Below are positions 35,816-44,903 of a stretch of 64,000 nt of DNA, in pieces. The notes beneath the pieces were generated by a model, which ran no database searches, had not been told where the DNA came from, and was given only the letters and a program-made list of their open reading frames with translations. The position numbers were made by a program, and so were the translations under genes. How positions within the stretch are numbered: position 1 is the stretch's first letter; each line of letters opens with the position of its first letter. Source of the DNA: Leeuwenhoekiella marinoflava DSM 3653 (GTDB lineage: Bacteria; Bacteroidota; Bacteroidia; Flavobacteriales; Flavobacteriaceae); NCBI RefSeq assembly GCF_900129005.1, contig NZ_FQUN01000020.1, positions 41,700-105,699 on the forward strand, given 5' to 3'.

Positions 35816-36212
35816 TTTATAGATTAGGTTTAGGGAACATCTAATTTCTTCAAATATAAAGATTAATAACAGATATATTGCTGATAATTATATTTTTAGT
35901 TGATTATTAGCTTATTACGATATTTACAGTGTATAAGTACTGAATCTTTAGTCATTTCATAAAAAAAATAAAAGATTAATAAGTTGCATTTACTATTTGG
36001 TGTAGGATGTTACTGATAAAAATACCTTAATTAAAGTATTTTTATCAGTTTTAGCTAGTAAAACACCTATTGTAGTTTAAATTCATGCTAATTTATTAGT
36101 ATAAAAATTTATTAATAGATCAATTTTTAGCCTCTTAGGTTTGTTCATTAATTGTTTAAAATAAGAATGATTTTTGACTTAGTGAAAATAGATAGAAATG
36201 CTATTTTTGCTT
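35816..36212. other. Divergent intergenic region between the XRE-S24 regulator and guaA
   Basis: This AT-rich region has no gene. It must hold promoters for both flanking genes. The notable element is the perfect inverted repeat at 36012-36049, annotated separately. TATTTTTG at 36202-36209 matches a -7 box but lies only 4 bp before the guaA ATG, so if used it would give a leaderless or almost leaderless guaA transcript. Confidence 0.5.
36012..36049. repeat. Perfect 14-bp inverted repeat in a divergent promoter region
   Basis: ACTGATAAAAATAC (36012-36025) and GTATTTTTATCAGT (36036-36049) are exact reverse complements around a 10-nt centre CTTAATTAAA that is itself nearly palindromic. Neither neighbouring gene ends here, so it is not an ordinary gene terminator. 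An operator for the adjacent S24 regulator, or the terminator of an unannotated small RNA, are the possible readings. Confidence 0.7.
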
Positions 36213-37745
36213 ATGCAAAATAACGTACTCATTCTAGATTTCGGTTCGCAGTATACCCAGTTAATAGCAAGACGCATACGGGAGCTCAATATTTTCTGCG
36301 AAATAAAACCATTCAATAATTTACCTGAAGATTTAAGCAGTTATAAGGCTGTGATTCTATCGGGGTCTCCATCATCAGTTCGTGCTGAAAATGCACCGCA
36401 CCCAGATCTTTCTAAGATACGGGGTATAAAGCCATTGCTTGGTGTTTGTTATGGAGCACAATATCTGGCTCATTTTCACGGAGGTGAAGTTGGGCAGTCT
36501 AATACGCGTGAATATGGGCGTGCAAATCTTTCTATGATTAAGGAAGGTGAACCCTTTTTTGAAGGCGTAGCAGTGGGTAGTCAGGTGTGGATGAGTCATA
36601 GCGATACAATAAGGGCACTTCCTGAAGGATCTGTAAGATTAGCAAGTACGCACGATGTAGAAAATGCTGCATACCGTATAGGAGGAGAAGAAACGTATGC
36701 GATTCAGTTTCATCCGGAGGTTTATCACTCAACAGACGGAAAGAAAATATTAGAAAACTTCTTAATCAATATAGCAAAAGTTGAACAAAGCTGGACTCCA
36801 GATACTTTTGTAGATACTACTGTTGCCGACTTAAAAAAGAAAGTAGGGACAGATAAAGTTATTTTGGGACTTTCTGGTGGTGTTGACAGTTCTGTGGCGG
36901 CAATGTTATTACATAAAGCTATAGGAAAGAATCTGCACTGTATTTTTGTAAATAACGGCTTGCTTCGTAAAAATGAGTTTCATGATGTTTTGAAGCAATA
37001 CAAGGGAATGGGCTTGAATGTAAAAGGAGTTGATGCTTCAGCTCGTTTTCTAGATGCTCTTGCCGGTAAAAGCGATCCTGAAGAAAAAAGAAAAACTATA
37101 GGTCGTGTCTTTATCGAAGTTTTTGATGACGAAGCTCACTTAGTTGAAGATGCAAAATGGTTAGCACAAGGTACTATTTATCCTGATGTTATAGAATCTG
37201 TTTCTGCAACAGGTGGCCCCTCAGCAACTATAAAGTCACATCATAATGTAGGTGGATTGCCAGATTTTATGAAGCTTAAAGTGGTTGAGCCGCTTCGTAT
37301 GCTTTTTAAAGATGAAGTACGCCGTGTAGGTGCTAGTATGGATATGAGTCCGGCATTGCTAGGTAGACATCCATTTCCGGGGCCTGGACTTGCAATTAGA
37401 ATTTTAGGAGATATCACGCCAGAAAAAGTGCGTATTCTTCAAGAGGTTGATGCAATTTTCATCAACGGTTTGCGTGAATGGGGGCTTTATGATCAGGTTT
37501 GGCAGGCTGGCGCTATGTTGTTACCGGTTGACTCGGTAGGAGTGATGGGTGATGAGCGTACTTATGAAAAATGTGTTGCACTTAGAGCTGTAGAAAGTAC
37601 AGATGGTATGACTGCAGATTGGGTGAACCTTCCTTATAATTTTCTACAAAAGACCTCAAATGATATAATAAATAAGGTTAAAGGCGTTAATAGAGTAGTC
37701 TATGACATCAGTTCAAAACCACCGGCAACTATTGAGTGGGAATAA
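36213..37745 (+). CDS. guaA: GMP synthase (glutamine-hydrolysing)
   Basis: This 510-residue enzyme aminates XMP to GMP. The N-terminal class I glutaminase has nucleophile Cys in [17 protein letters not shown] and the His-Glu pair in [11 protein letters not shown]. The ATP-pyrophosphatase P-loop is [16 protein letters not shown] near residue 218, and the dimerisation domain ends with [18 protein letters not shown] chose ATG 36213 ([17 protein letters not shown]) over 36198, because the five extra residues MLFLL are not part of the conserved start and a -7-like box lies between the two ATGs. The gene is separate from guaB, which lies about 9.6 kb upstream. Confidence 0.97.
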   Translation: MQNNVLILDFGSQYTQLIARRIRELNIFCEIKPFNNLPEDLSSYKAVILSGSPSSVRAENAPHPDLSKIRGIKPLLGVCYGAQYLAHFHGGEVGQSNTREYGRANLSMIKEGEPFFEGVAVGSQVWMSHSDTIRALPEGSVRLASTHDVENAAYRIGGEETYAIQFHPEVYHSTDGKKILENFLINIAKVEQSWTPDTFVDTTVADLKKKVGTDKVILGLSGGVDSSVAAMLLHKAIGKNLHCIFVNNGLLRKNEFHDVLKQYKGMGLNVKGVDASARFLDALAGKSDPEEKRKTIGRVFIEVFDDEAHLVEDAKWLAQGTIYPDVIESVSATGGPSATIKSHHNVGGLPDFMKLKVVEPLRMLFKDEVRRVGASMDMSPALLGRHPFPGPGLAIRILGDITPEKVRILQEVDAIFINGLREWGLYDQVWQAGAMLLPVDSVGVMGDERTYEKCVALRAVESTDGMTADWVNLPYNFLQKTSNDIINKVKGVNRVVYDISSKPPATIEWE

Positions 37746-37827
37746 ACTGAATTTTTAATTTTTATAAAATCATTTTCAAACCAATACCTCATAGTTTTAT
37801 GAGGTATTGGTTTAAAAAATAACTACA

Positions 37828-39807
37828 ATGAAAAACATCACCATTTTATTCGTTTTTATATTTGTTGTATTCAGTTGCTCCAGTATTGGTCAACAAAAAT
37901 ATGCGAGTCATCAGGTACGCGATGGGGAGACTGTTTCCAGTATTGCTAATAAGTATAATGTTACTGTTTATGAGATTTACCGTTTAAATCCGGAAGCTAA
38001 AGGGAATCTTTATCCGGGGTTGGTTCTTATTCTCCCGGGAGGTAAATCTGTTCCTGGAGGCTCAGAAATAAGTGCTGATGGTAAATATGTTTTGCATACC
38101 GTAGCAAAAGGGGAGACTCTTTATAGCCTTTCAAAAAAATACGATATTTCAGAATCTGAGATAAAACGCTACAACAAGCATTTATACAGTGCTGAATTGA
38201 GAAATGGTGAGATTGTAAAGCTTCCTAATCAAGAAACAGTAGTTGTTGATCAAACAGCTAAACCAGCTTTAACTAATAGAAAGCATATTGTTAAGCCGAA
38301 AGAGACTAAATATGGTCTGGCATCTATGTATGGAATTACAATAGCAGAGCTTGAAACAATGAATCCCGGTATTGAAGATGGCTTGCAAATAGGAGATATC
38401 ATCAATGTTCCCGATAAATCTTATGCGAAAGATGCAGTTCTTGAAGACGGTCGATTTGGATTTTATGAAGTAAAACCGAAAGAAAATCTGTTTAGACTAA
38501 CCCAAAGATGGGATATGACAAAAGCAGAATTAATGAAACTTAACCCAGCTCTTGAAGATGGTCTTAAAAGCGGAATGATTCTGAAATTACCAAAATCAAA
38601 ATTGGGTGATGAAACAGCTGTTAATGTTAGCAGTGGAGCGATAAAACTTGCTGATAACTTGACAAATAAATCAACTAAGAATATAGCGTTGATGCTTCCT
38701 TTTAATCTTGGTAAAACAGAAGTCGATACGGCGGATGTGCGTAAATCTGTAATTAAAAAAGATCGGGTGATGAATATCGCTTTAGATTTTTACAGTGGTG
38801 CTCTTATGGCGATAGATTCAGCTAAAGCACTAGGCATTCCTTCAAATCTTTATGTGTATGATACACAATATGCTCGTGGTGATGGTAAAGCGGGTAACGA
38901 TCGTAAGATAGATAATCTCATCAGCAGCAATGACTTTTCAAAGATAAATGCTGTTGTTGGTCCTCTTCTTACTTCAAACGTAGAAAAAGCAAGTCAACTT
39001 TTAAGAGGGCGTTCTATACCAGTGATATCTCCTATTGTCCCTAATGTAGCGATGAGTCCTAATATGTTTCAGTCTAGACCAGATGATGAGATATTGAAGC
39101 AGGAAATGCTTCGCTATATAAAACTGCAAGGTAAAGGCAAAAATATTGTTGTAATAGCCGACTCAAAACATCAGAGTATTAAGAATAAGATTTTAGCCAT
39201 GTATCCTGATGCTAAAGTTGTTTTCCCTAAATCTTCAGATAATGGTTCTTATTTGAGAGCTAGTGATCTTACTGCAAAATTGTCTGGGACTATAGAGAAT
39301 TGGGTCGTTCTTGAGACTAATGATATTGCGTTGATTAGTAATGTAACTACAAGTTTATCAACTCAAATATCAGAAAGCAGAAAGATCACGTTAATGACTA
39401 CAGATAAAGGTTCTGCTTATGAAAGTGATGATGTTTCTAATATTACATTGATGAAGTTGAATTTCCATTTCCCTTCTGTAGATCGTGCTTATGGTGTAGG
39501 TCAGGAAAGCTTTATAGATGCTTATAAAGAAAAGTATGGTTATGTACCTAGTAGCTATGCGGTAAGAGGCTATGATATTACTTTTGATACCTTATTGCGT
39601 TTAGCAGCTGCAGAAAGCTTGTATGATGCTGCAGCAGCAGGTTATATTACTCAATATGTTGAGAATAAATTTAATTATGTGAAGGATCCTGTTTCAGCGG
39701 GGTATTTTAATACCGCTGCTTATATCATGAAATATGGGCAAGATTTGGAAGAAATAGTTGTTGAGATTCCTGTAGAAAATACACCATCTTCATTTTTAAA
39801 AGATTAA
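37828..39807 (+). CDS. LysM-repeat protein with a type 1 periplasmic-binding-like domain
   Basis: This 659-residue exported protein starts with a hydrophobic signal ending VFSCSSIGQQ, possibly a lipoprotein. Four LysM modules follow at about residues 27-70, 90-133, 151-194 and 213-256, each with a variant of GETVSSIANKYNVTVYEIYR and a P-x-V-L-x-L-P end. They bind peptidoglycan. Residues 280-650 resemble a periplasmic substrate-binding domain of the Leu/Ile/Val type: NIALMLPFNLGKTE, ALDFYSGALMAIDSAKALGI, VVGPLLTSNVEKASQLLRGR and IPVISPI. No permease is near. A wall-anchored ligand-binding or cell-wall sensing role is inferred. The osmC-like gene follows 4 bp after the stop. Confidence 0.85.
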   Translation: MKNITILFVFIFVVFSCSSIGQQKYASHQVRDGETVSSIANKYNVTVYEIYRLNPEAKGNLYPGLVLILPGGKSVPGGSEISADGKYVLHTVAKGETLYSLSKKYDISESEIKRYNKHLYSAELRNGEIVKLPNQETVVVDQTAKPALTNRKHIVKPKETKYGLASMYGITIAELETMNPGIEDGLQIGDIINVPDKSYAKDAVLEDGRFGFYEVKPKENLFRLTQRWDMTKAELMKLNPALEDGLKSGMILKLPKSKLGDETAVNVSSGAIKLADNLTNKSTKNIALMLPFNLGKTEVDTADVRKSVIKKDRVMNIALDFYSGALMAIDSAKALGIPSNLYVYDTQYARGDGKAGNDRKIDNLISSNDFSKINAVVGPLLTSNVEKASQLLRGRSIPVISPIVPNVAMSPNMFQSRPDDEILKQEMLRYIKLQGKGKNIVVIADSKHQSIKNKILAMYPDAKVVFPKSSDNGSYLRASDLTAKLSGTIENWVVLETNDIALISNVTTSLSTQISESRKITLMTTDKGSAYESDDVSNITLMKLNFHFPSVDRAYGVGQESFIDAYKEKYGYVPSSYAVRGYDITFDTLLRLAAAESLYDAAAAGYITQYVENKFNYVKDPVSAGYFNTAAYIMKYGQDLEEIVVEIPVENTPSSFLKD

Positions 39808-39811
39808 AACT

Positions 39812-40216
39812 ATGACTAGTAAAGTTATTTATCTGGGTAATCTTAGAACAGAATGCGAGCATCTTAAATCTGGTGATAAATTTAATACAGATGCTCCAAC
39901 TGATAATAATGGGAAAGGAGAAGCATTTTCTCCTACAGATACGGTTGCTACTGCATTAGCGAGTTGTATGCTGACAGTGATGGGTATAAAAGCTACTCAA
40001 TTAGACGGAGTAGAATTAAAAGGCTCAACTGCTTCAGTAACTAAAATAATGAAAGCAGAGCCTCGTAGAATCGCTCGCATTGAAATCGAATTAGATTTGC
40101 AGGGAGTTGAAAAAAATAAAGACCGAAGGATTCTTGAAAATACGGCTAAGACATGTCCTGTTTTGAATAGTCTGCATCCTGATATGGAAAAAGCAATAAG
40201 CTTTAACTGGAAGTAA
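39812..40216 (+). CDS. OsmC/Ohr-family protein
   Basis: This 134-residue protein has the OsmC pattern, with a first cysteine in ALASCMLTVMGIKATQLDGV near residue 54 and a second in NTAKTCPVLNSLHPDMEKAI near 114. These two cysteines form the peroxidatic pair of the family, which reduces organic hydroperoxides. It starts 4 bp after the LysM protein stop and is probably co-transcribed with it, though no functional link is obvious. The conserved Arg of Ohr proteins is not evident from the N-terminal part, so the YhfA-like/OsmC subgroup is more likely than Ohr. Confidence 0.88.
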   Translation: MTSKVIYLGNLRTECEHLKSGDKFNTDAPTDNNGKGEAFSPTDTVATALASCMLTVMGIKATQLDGVELKGSTASVTKIMKAEPRRIARIEIELDLQGVEKNKDRRILENTAKTCPVLNSLHPDMEKAISFNWK

Positions 40217-40239
40217 TTACACACCCACTACCTAAAATG

Positions 40240-40270
40240 AAAAAGCCCGATCAAACGGATCGGGCTTTTT
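40240..40270. terminator. Bidirectional terminator between osmC-like gene and rplT
   Basis: AAAAAGCCCGATC, loop AAACG, GATCGGGCTTTTT form a perfect 13-bp stem. It terminates both the plus-strand LysM-OsmC pair and the minus-strand thrS-infC-rpmI-rplT operon. Confidence 0.93.
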
Positions 40271-40310
40271 GTTTATAAGCGGAGTCTTGTTAATTAATTA
40301 GGCGTTAGCC

Positions 40311-40655
40311 TTATTTTACTTTACTTACGATTGCTTCAAAAGCTTCTGGGTGATTCATCGCTAAATCTGCTAATACTTTACGATTAAGCTCGATGTTTGC
40401 AGCTTTAACTTTACCCATAAACTGTGAATAAGACATCCCGTGTATGCGAGCACCCGCATTAATACGAGTAATCCATAGAGCACGGAAATTTCTTTTCTTT
40501 TGACGACGGTCACGGTATGCGTAAAGCATAGCCTTTTCAACCGCATTTTTTGCAACTGTGTAGACGTTTTTACGTCTTCCAAAGTAACCTTTGGCTTGCT
40601 TCATCACCTTTTTTCTTCGGGCTCTAGAAGCAACTGAATTTACTGATCTTGGCAT
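40311..40655 (-). CDS. rplT: 50S ribosomal protein L20
   Basis: This 114-residue basic protein starts [20 protein letters not shown] and continues with [20 protein letters not shown] and [20 protein letters not shown], all typical of L20. It binds 23S rRNA early in assembly and in several bacteria represses the infC-rpmI-rplT operon by binding its mRNA. It is the last gene of thrS-infC-rpmI-rplT here. The 109-bp gap to rpmI holds no strong hairpin that I can identify as an L20 operator. Confidence 0.98.
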   Translation of the reverse strand: MPRSVNSVASRARRKKVMKQAKGYFGRRKNVYTVAKNAVEKAMLYAYRDRRQKKRNFRALWITRINAGARIHGMSYSQFMGKVKAANIELNRKVLADLAMNHPEAFEAIVSKVK

Positions 40656-40764
40656 AATTTAATTGTTTTTGTAGCAGGCGGGTGACAAGCACCACTTTTA
40701 AAACTCTTATATTTTCGTTTTGCCCAACTCCAGGGTTTATAAAATAATTGAACCGGTTACGTTC

Positions 40765-40962
40765 TTATTTAAGACGTAACATAATTTTCACGTTATTCTC
40801 GTCAGCTTTGTGTACCAAAGTATCGTGAGTTAACGCTAGCTTACGTTTCTTAGACTTTTTAGTCAAGATGTGACTCTTAAACGCATGCTTTCTTTTGATT
40901 TTCCCAGTACCTGTAAGCTTAAAACGCTTTTTAGCACTGCCTTTTGTTTTCATTTTAGGCAT
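40765..40962 (-). CDS. rpmI: 50S ribosomal protein L35
   Basis: This 65-residue, very basic protein matches L35 end to end: [39 protein letters not shown] and a C-terminal NVKIMLRLK. It lies between infC and rplT in the conserved order. The 117-bp gap in front of it contains a stable hairpin (41027-41055) that may set its expression relative to infC. Confidence 0.98.
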   Translation of the reverse strand: MPKMKTKGSAKKRFKLTGTGKIKRKHAFKSHILTKKSKKRKLALTHDTLVHKADENNVKIMLRLK

Positions 40963-41026
40963 AATTCCTAGTTTATTTAATTTATTCCGCTTATTGCTGT
41001 TTGTCCTGATTTTCTACTATCAAAAC

Positions 41027-41055
41027 AATCCCGGCCTTTATAAAAGGGCGGGATT
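41027..41055 (-). promoter_or_regulatory. Hairpin in the infC-rpmI gap, possible attenuator or processing site
   Basis: On the minus strand AATCCCGCCCTTTTA pairs with TAAAGGCCGGGATT with one mismatch, and a short GTTTTG follows. The weak T-run suggests partial termination or mRNA processing rather than full termination, since rpmI and rplT must still be expressed. Confidence 0.55.
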
Positions 41056-41079
41056 TATATTTTAAAAAGTCGTTAGACT

Positions 41080-41637
41080 TTATTTTGTTTTCCTAGGTGC
41101 AAGAAACATAATCATACGTTTCCCTTCTAATTTAGGCATCTGCTCAACTTTACCATATTCTTCAAGATCTTGTGCTAAACGAAGTAGCAAAATCTGCCCT
41201 TGATCTTTATATATAATTGAACGACCTTTAAAGAAAACATAAGCTTTTAATTTTGCTCCTTCTTCAAGAAACTTTAGAGCGTGTTTCTTTTTAAACTCGT
41301 AGTCGTGATCATCTGTGTTTGGACCAAATCTGATTTCTTTAACGACAACTTTAGACGCTTTAGCTTTTATAACTTTTTCACGCTTCTTTTGTTCGTAAAC
41401 AAACTTCTTGTAATCCATCACCTTACAAACAGGTGGTTCTGCATTAGGAGAGATCTCTACTAAGTCTAGTTCTTGCTCTTGAGCGATTTCAAGGGCTTTA
41501 CTAGTAGGGTATATCCCCATTTCTACATTATCACCTACAAGGCGTACTTCACGAGCACGAATTTTCTGGTTGATATTGTGTTGGTCTGTCTTCTGGACTC
41601 TTGCTGGTCCTCTTGATCTTTTTCTACGTATTGCTAT
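41080..41637 (-). CDS. infC: Translation initiation factor IF-3, non-AUG start
   Basis: The frame is open upstream of the first ATG (41520) and encodes the conserved IF-3 N-terminus in the 39 codons above it: [20 protein letters not shown], then [20 protein letters not shown]. No ATG, GTG or TTG exists between the in-frame stop at 41650 and this sequence. The start is therefore an ATA, most likely at 41637 (M-A-I-R-R) or two codons earlier at 41643. This gives about 185 residues, close to normal IF-3 length. IF-3 genes of other bacteria start with a rare AUU, through which IF-3 represses its own translation. The gene begins 16 bp after the thrS stop. Confidence 0.92.
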   Translation of the reverse strand: MAIRRKRSRGPARVQKTDQHNINQKIRAREVRLVGDNVEMGIYPTSKALEIAQEQELDLVEISPNAEPPVCKVMDYKKFVYEQKKREKVIKAKASKVVVKEIRFGPNTDDHDYEFKKKHALKFLEEGAKLKAYVFFKGRSIIYKDQGQILLLRLAQDLEEYGKVEQMPKLEGKRMIMFLAPRKTK

Positions 41638-41653
41638 GGCTATATAATTTTAA

Positions 41654-43600
41654 TTAAACTTCAAATTTCTTTAATGTCTTGGAGATTTCAGTATTGATGA
41701 TTTCTGCAAATTCTGCAACTGTCATTGTTCCTAAATCCTCTCCACCGTGTTTACGTACAGAAACCGTACCATCATTGGATTCTTTCTCACCAATTATGAG
41801 CATGAAAGGAGTTTTTTGCATTTCTGCTTCTCTAATCTTCCTTCCCATCGTTTCTCCACGATCATCAATCGTGGCGCGAACTTCGTGATTTTCAAGCAAA
41901 GTTAATACATTTTGTGCGTAATTCTCATAGTTTTTACTGAGTGTTAACACACTGGCTTGTACTGGCATAAGCCATAACGGGAAGTTTCCGCCGGTATGTT
42001 CTAATAAAATAGCAACAAAACGCTCCATACTTCCAAAAGGGGCACGGTGTATCATAACCGGGCGATGCTCCTCATTATCACTTCCTTTATAAGTCAATTC
42101 AAAACGCTCAGGAAGGTTATAATCTACCTGAATTGTCCCTAACTGCCAGTTGCGACCCAATGCATCTTTTACCATAAAGTCTAGCTTAGGACCATAAAAA
42201 GCGGCTTCACCGGTTTCTATCACATAATTAAGGCCTTTAGCTTTTGCTGCGTTTATAATTGCATTTTCGGCTTTAGCCCAATTTTCATCAGAACCTATGT
42301 ATTTCTCTTTGTTCTCCGGGTCTCTCAACGAAACCTGAGCTGTAAAGTTTTCAAAACCTAAAGAACCAAATACATAAAGTACCAGGTCTATAACTTTCAT
42401 AAACTCGTCATCAAGTTGATCTGGTGTACAAAAGATGTGTGCATCATCTTGTGTAAAGCCACGAACACGTGTAAGACCGTGTAATTCACCACTTTGTTCA
42501 TAACGATAAACTGTTCCAAACTCAGCAAAACGCTTCGGTAAATCCCGGTAACTCCACTGATTCGCATTATAAATCTCACAATGATGTGGACAGTTCATAG
42601 GTTTTAATAAGAACTCTTCTCCTTCCGCAGGAGTAGTTATTGGTTGAAAACTGTCTTCACCATACTTGGCATAATGCCCAGAAGTCACATACAGTTCTTT
42701 TTGACCAATGTGTGGAGAAACCACCATTTCATAACCTGCTTTTTTCTGAGCAGCTTTTAGAAAGTTTTCAAGACGCTCGCGCAAAGCGGCACCATTAGGC
42801 AGCCATAATGGCAGACCTTGACCTACTTTTTGAGAAAAAGTAAAAAGTTGAAGCTCTTTACCTAATTTTCTATGGTCTCTCTTTTTAGCTTCTTCAAGAA
42901 GTTCTAAATATTCTTTTAGGTCTTTTTGTTTAGGGAATGAAATACCATAAACACGTGTGAGTTGTGGTTTGTTTTCATCACCACGCCAGTATGCTCCGGC
43001 AACGCTCATCAACTTAACCGCTTTTACAAAACCGGTATTGGGTAAATGTCCACCGCGACACAAATCAGTAAATGTATCGTGGTCACAAAATGTGATCGTA
43101 CCATCCTCAAGGTTTTCAATCAATTCTACCTTGTACGGATTTTCTTGTTTTTTATAAAGCTCCAAAGCATCTGCTTTAGAAACGCTGCGCATGGAAAACT
43201 CATGTTTTCCTCGAGCAATTTCAAGCATTTTATCTTCAATCTTTTTGAAGTCATTTTCGCTTAGTGAGCGCTCCCCAAGATCTACATCATAGTAAAAACC
43301 TTTATCAATCGCCGGCCCAATAGTCAATTTAATATCCGGATATAATTCTTCTAAAGCTTGCGCCAAAATGTGAGCAGAAGAGTGCCAGAATGCCTTTTTA
43401 CCTTCATCATCATTCCAAGTATACAAAACCAAAGAACCATCCTCGGTAAGCGGGGTCGTTATTTCTATGGTTTGCTTATTGTATTTTGCAGAGATAACAT
43501 TACGCGCAAGTCCTGCGCTAATACTGTTTGCAACATCAAAAGGTGTTGCTCCGCTTTCAAATTCTTTTACGCTGCCATCTGGCAAAGTAACTTGGATCAT
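41654..43600 (-). CDS. thrS: Threonyl-tRNA synthetase
   Basis: This 648-residue class II synthetase charges tRNA-Thr. Its domain order is an N-terminal TGS domain ([20 protein letters not shown]), an editing domain with [20 protein letters not shown] near residue 73, a catalytic core with [11 protein letters not shown] and the motif 2 loop [20 protein letters not shown], and a C-terminal anticodon-binding domain near 550-640 ([20 protein letters not shown]). It heads the operon thrS-infC-rpmI-rplT. A TATCTTTG box lies just upstream. I see no T-box leader. Confidence 0.98.
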   Translation of the reverse strand: MIQVTLPDGSVKEFESGATPFDVANSISAGLARNVISAKYNKQTIEITTPLTEDGSLVLYTWNDDEGKKAFWHSSAHILAQALEELYPDIKLTIGPAIDKGFYYDVDLGERSLSENDFKKIEDKMLEIARGKHEFSMRSVSKADALELYKKQENPYKVELIENLEDGTITFCDHDTFTDLCRGGHLPNTGFVKAVKLMSVAGAYWRGDENKPQLTRVYGISFPKQKDLKEYLELLEEAKKRDHRKLGKELQLFTFSQKVGQGLPLWLPNGAALRERLENFLKAAQKKAGYEMVVSPHIGQKELYVTSGHYAKYGEDSFQPITTPAEGEEFLLKPMNCPHHCEIYNANQWSYRDLPKRFAEFGTVYRYEQSGELHGLTRVRGFTQDDAHIFCTPDQLDDEFMKVIDLVLYVFGSLGFENFTAQVSLRDPENKEKYIGSDENWAKAENAIINAAKAKGLNYVIETGEAAFYGPKLDFMVKDALGRNWQLGTIQVDYNLPERFELTYKGSDNEEHRPVMIHRAPFGSMERFVAILLEHTGGNFPLWLMPVQASVLTLSKNYENYAQNVLTLLENHEVRATIDDRGETMGRKIREAEMQKTPFMLIIGEKESNDGTVSVRKHGGEDLGTMTVAEFAEIINTEISKTLKKFEV

Positions 43601-43617
43601 AATAAAAATTTAGGCTG

Positions 43618-43625
43618 CAAAGATA
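43618..43625 (-). promoter_or_regulatory. -7 promoter element of the thrS operon
   Basis: The minus strand reads TATCTTTG (TAnnTTTG), 17 bp before the thrS ATG, implying a very short leader. Confidence 0.55.
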
Positions 43626-43862
43626 AGGGCTTTCGGGAAAAAAATGGATGCATGATTTTAAAAATTACAGCGAACCCTAAACAGCAAATCGAAAATAACA
43701 CACCGCCCAAAGCATTCCTCTAAATCTTCCTGCTAAAGCCGGAGAAAAGCCGGGGGTGAGGAGGATATTTCAGTTTAACGTTAAAAGTTAATTGGAATTT
43801 TCCACAAACAATAAACAGAAAACCATTCACCTTACACAAGTAAACCAGCAACTTCAAATTAA

Positions 43863-43886
43863 AATAACTCAATAACTCAATAACTC
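43863..43886. repeat. 8-bp tandem repeat, three units
   Basis: AATAACTC is repeated exactly three times and followed by a diverged fourth unit AATAATGA. Confidence 0.85.
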
Positions 43887-44044
43887 AATAATGAGATAGA
43901 ACCCGCTACTTTTTAGATCCGTAGTAAAACAAGTAAATACCGCAGCCTTGGGTGCGGATGATGGCCTGGCGAAGCGGTTTACCATCCGCAAGATAGGGTG
44001 TAGTTTTCAAGGATGTAACACTGAGGCTCTCGAAGTGTGATCTT

Positions 44045-44060
44045 CCTGCCGATAGGCAGG
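44045..44060. repeat. Short REP-like palindrome
   Basis: CCTGCC, GATA, GGCAGG form a perfect 6-bp stem. A related element, GCCTG with CAGGC at 60921-60944, is found elsewhere in the window, which indicates a dispersed repeat. Confidence 0.6.
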
Positions 44061-44118
44061 TTGGTTCTTTGGCATCAAGGCAAAAGAACAGGAACACGTA
44101 TTGAAGTTAGTAGCTTCT

Positions 44119-44150
44119 TTACTTTTCTTTGCCTGTCCAAAGAAAAGTAA
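44119..44150. repeat. 13-bp inverted repeat
   Basis: TTACTTTTCTTTG and CAAAGAAAAGTAA are exact reverse complements around CCTGTC. There is no adjacent gene to terminate, so it belongs to the repeat island. Confidence 0.75.
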
Positions 44151-44630
44151 CAAAGAAAGATACTTTTTCATTTGTTATTAATTAGTCAGATTCAATATGC
44201 TTATAAGCATTGGATTATACATCATCTGCTTGGTGAAATTCATTTCTTAGGTATTTTACCTGACCAAACAAAACTGCAACAAGGCCCCTAAATTTTTAAA
44301 GGGGCTTAGTGCTACACTGAAGAAAAAGAAGATCGAAGAATATAATCTTTAGTTTTTGGATTCAACTTCAATTAAAGACAAGCTCCCTTCTCGGGCGGGA
44401 GAAGGATCGGGGATGAGGAGAAAACGCCCCTTCAGTAACCTTTAACCGTAAACTTTGAAAAATCATTAATAATAAATTAGAAATAAGCAATCCGGAATAA
44501 CAAATAATGAATAACTTCTAACGTTCGTCGCACTCCAATTTTGAAATATGCAAATATCTAAAAATAAGAATTTTATGTTTGAAAAAGGCTTTTTTAGGTT
44601 GTATATTAGTGGACTTAAAAATGAAGTGTC

Positions 44631-44771
44631 ATGGCAAAGTTGGTTTCTAAATTAAGTGCTTTTACAGGCACTATCGATGGGATTACGTATTATGCTAAAC
44701 GGCAGGCTGGTCTGTCGCAAATCGGCAGCACTCACTAAAGAACAAATCCATAAGATCTTCTAGTACATTTA
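44631..44771 (+). pseudogene. Frameshifted remnant of a small flavobacterial protein gene
   Basis: From ATG 44631 the frame reads MAKLVSKLSAFTGTIDGITY, then YAKRQAGLSQIGSTH and a stop at 44736-44738. One frame over, codons from about 44729 read RKSAALTKEQIHKIF and a stop. Joined together they resemble the start of a family of small flavobacterial proteins with the pattern ...GTIDGITYY...RK...LTKEQI..., so a frameshift followed by truncation is the simplest reading. The recognition is from memory of the pattern and is not certain. The GC-rich 11-bp array begins 33 bp further on. Confidence 0.5.
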
Positions 44772-44804
44772 TTTTTCTTCAATTGAGTTTCTGTAAAACA
44801 ATTT

Positions 44805-44903
44805 CACCCGCAGTTCACCCGCAGTTCACCCGCAGTTCACCCGCAGTTCACCCGAGGTTCACCCGAGGTTCACCCGTGTTTAACCCGTGTTTCACCCAGG
44901 GAT
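44805..44903. repeat. GC-rich tandem array of about nine 11-bp units
   Basis: Four exact units CACCCGCAGTT (44805-44848) are followed by two CACCCGAGGTT, then CACCCGTGTTT, AACCCGTGTTT and a final diverged CACCCAGGGAT. The graded change along the array indicates stepwise duplication. The composition is far more GC-rich than the surroundings. The 11-bp period is not a multiple of three and no frame is open through it as a gene. Confidence 0.95.

Noticed and set aside
43601..43660. A T-box leader in front of thrS
   Set aside because: The -7 box lies only 17 bp before the ATG, leaving no room for a leader RNA.
43906..44097. A 63-codon minus-strand open frame in the repeat island
   Set aside because: It lies across a palindromic, repeat-like stretch, has no promoter or conserved neighbours, and resembles a dispersed intergenic repeat that is often mistaken for a gene.
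44805..44903. The tandem array as a CRISPR
   Set aside because: Units are 11 bp and contiguous, without spacers, and no cas genes are present.
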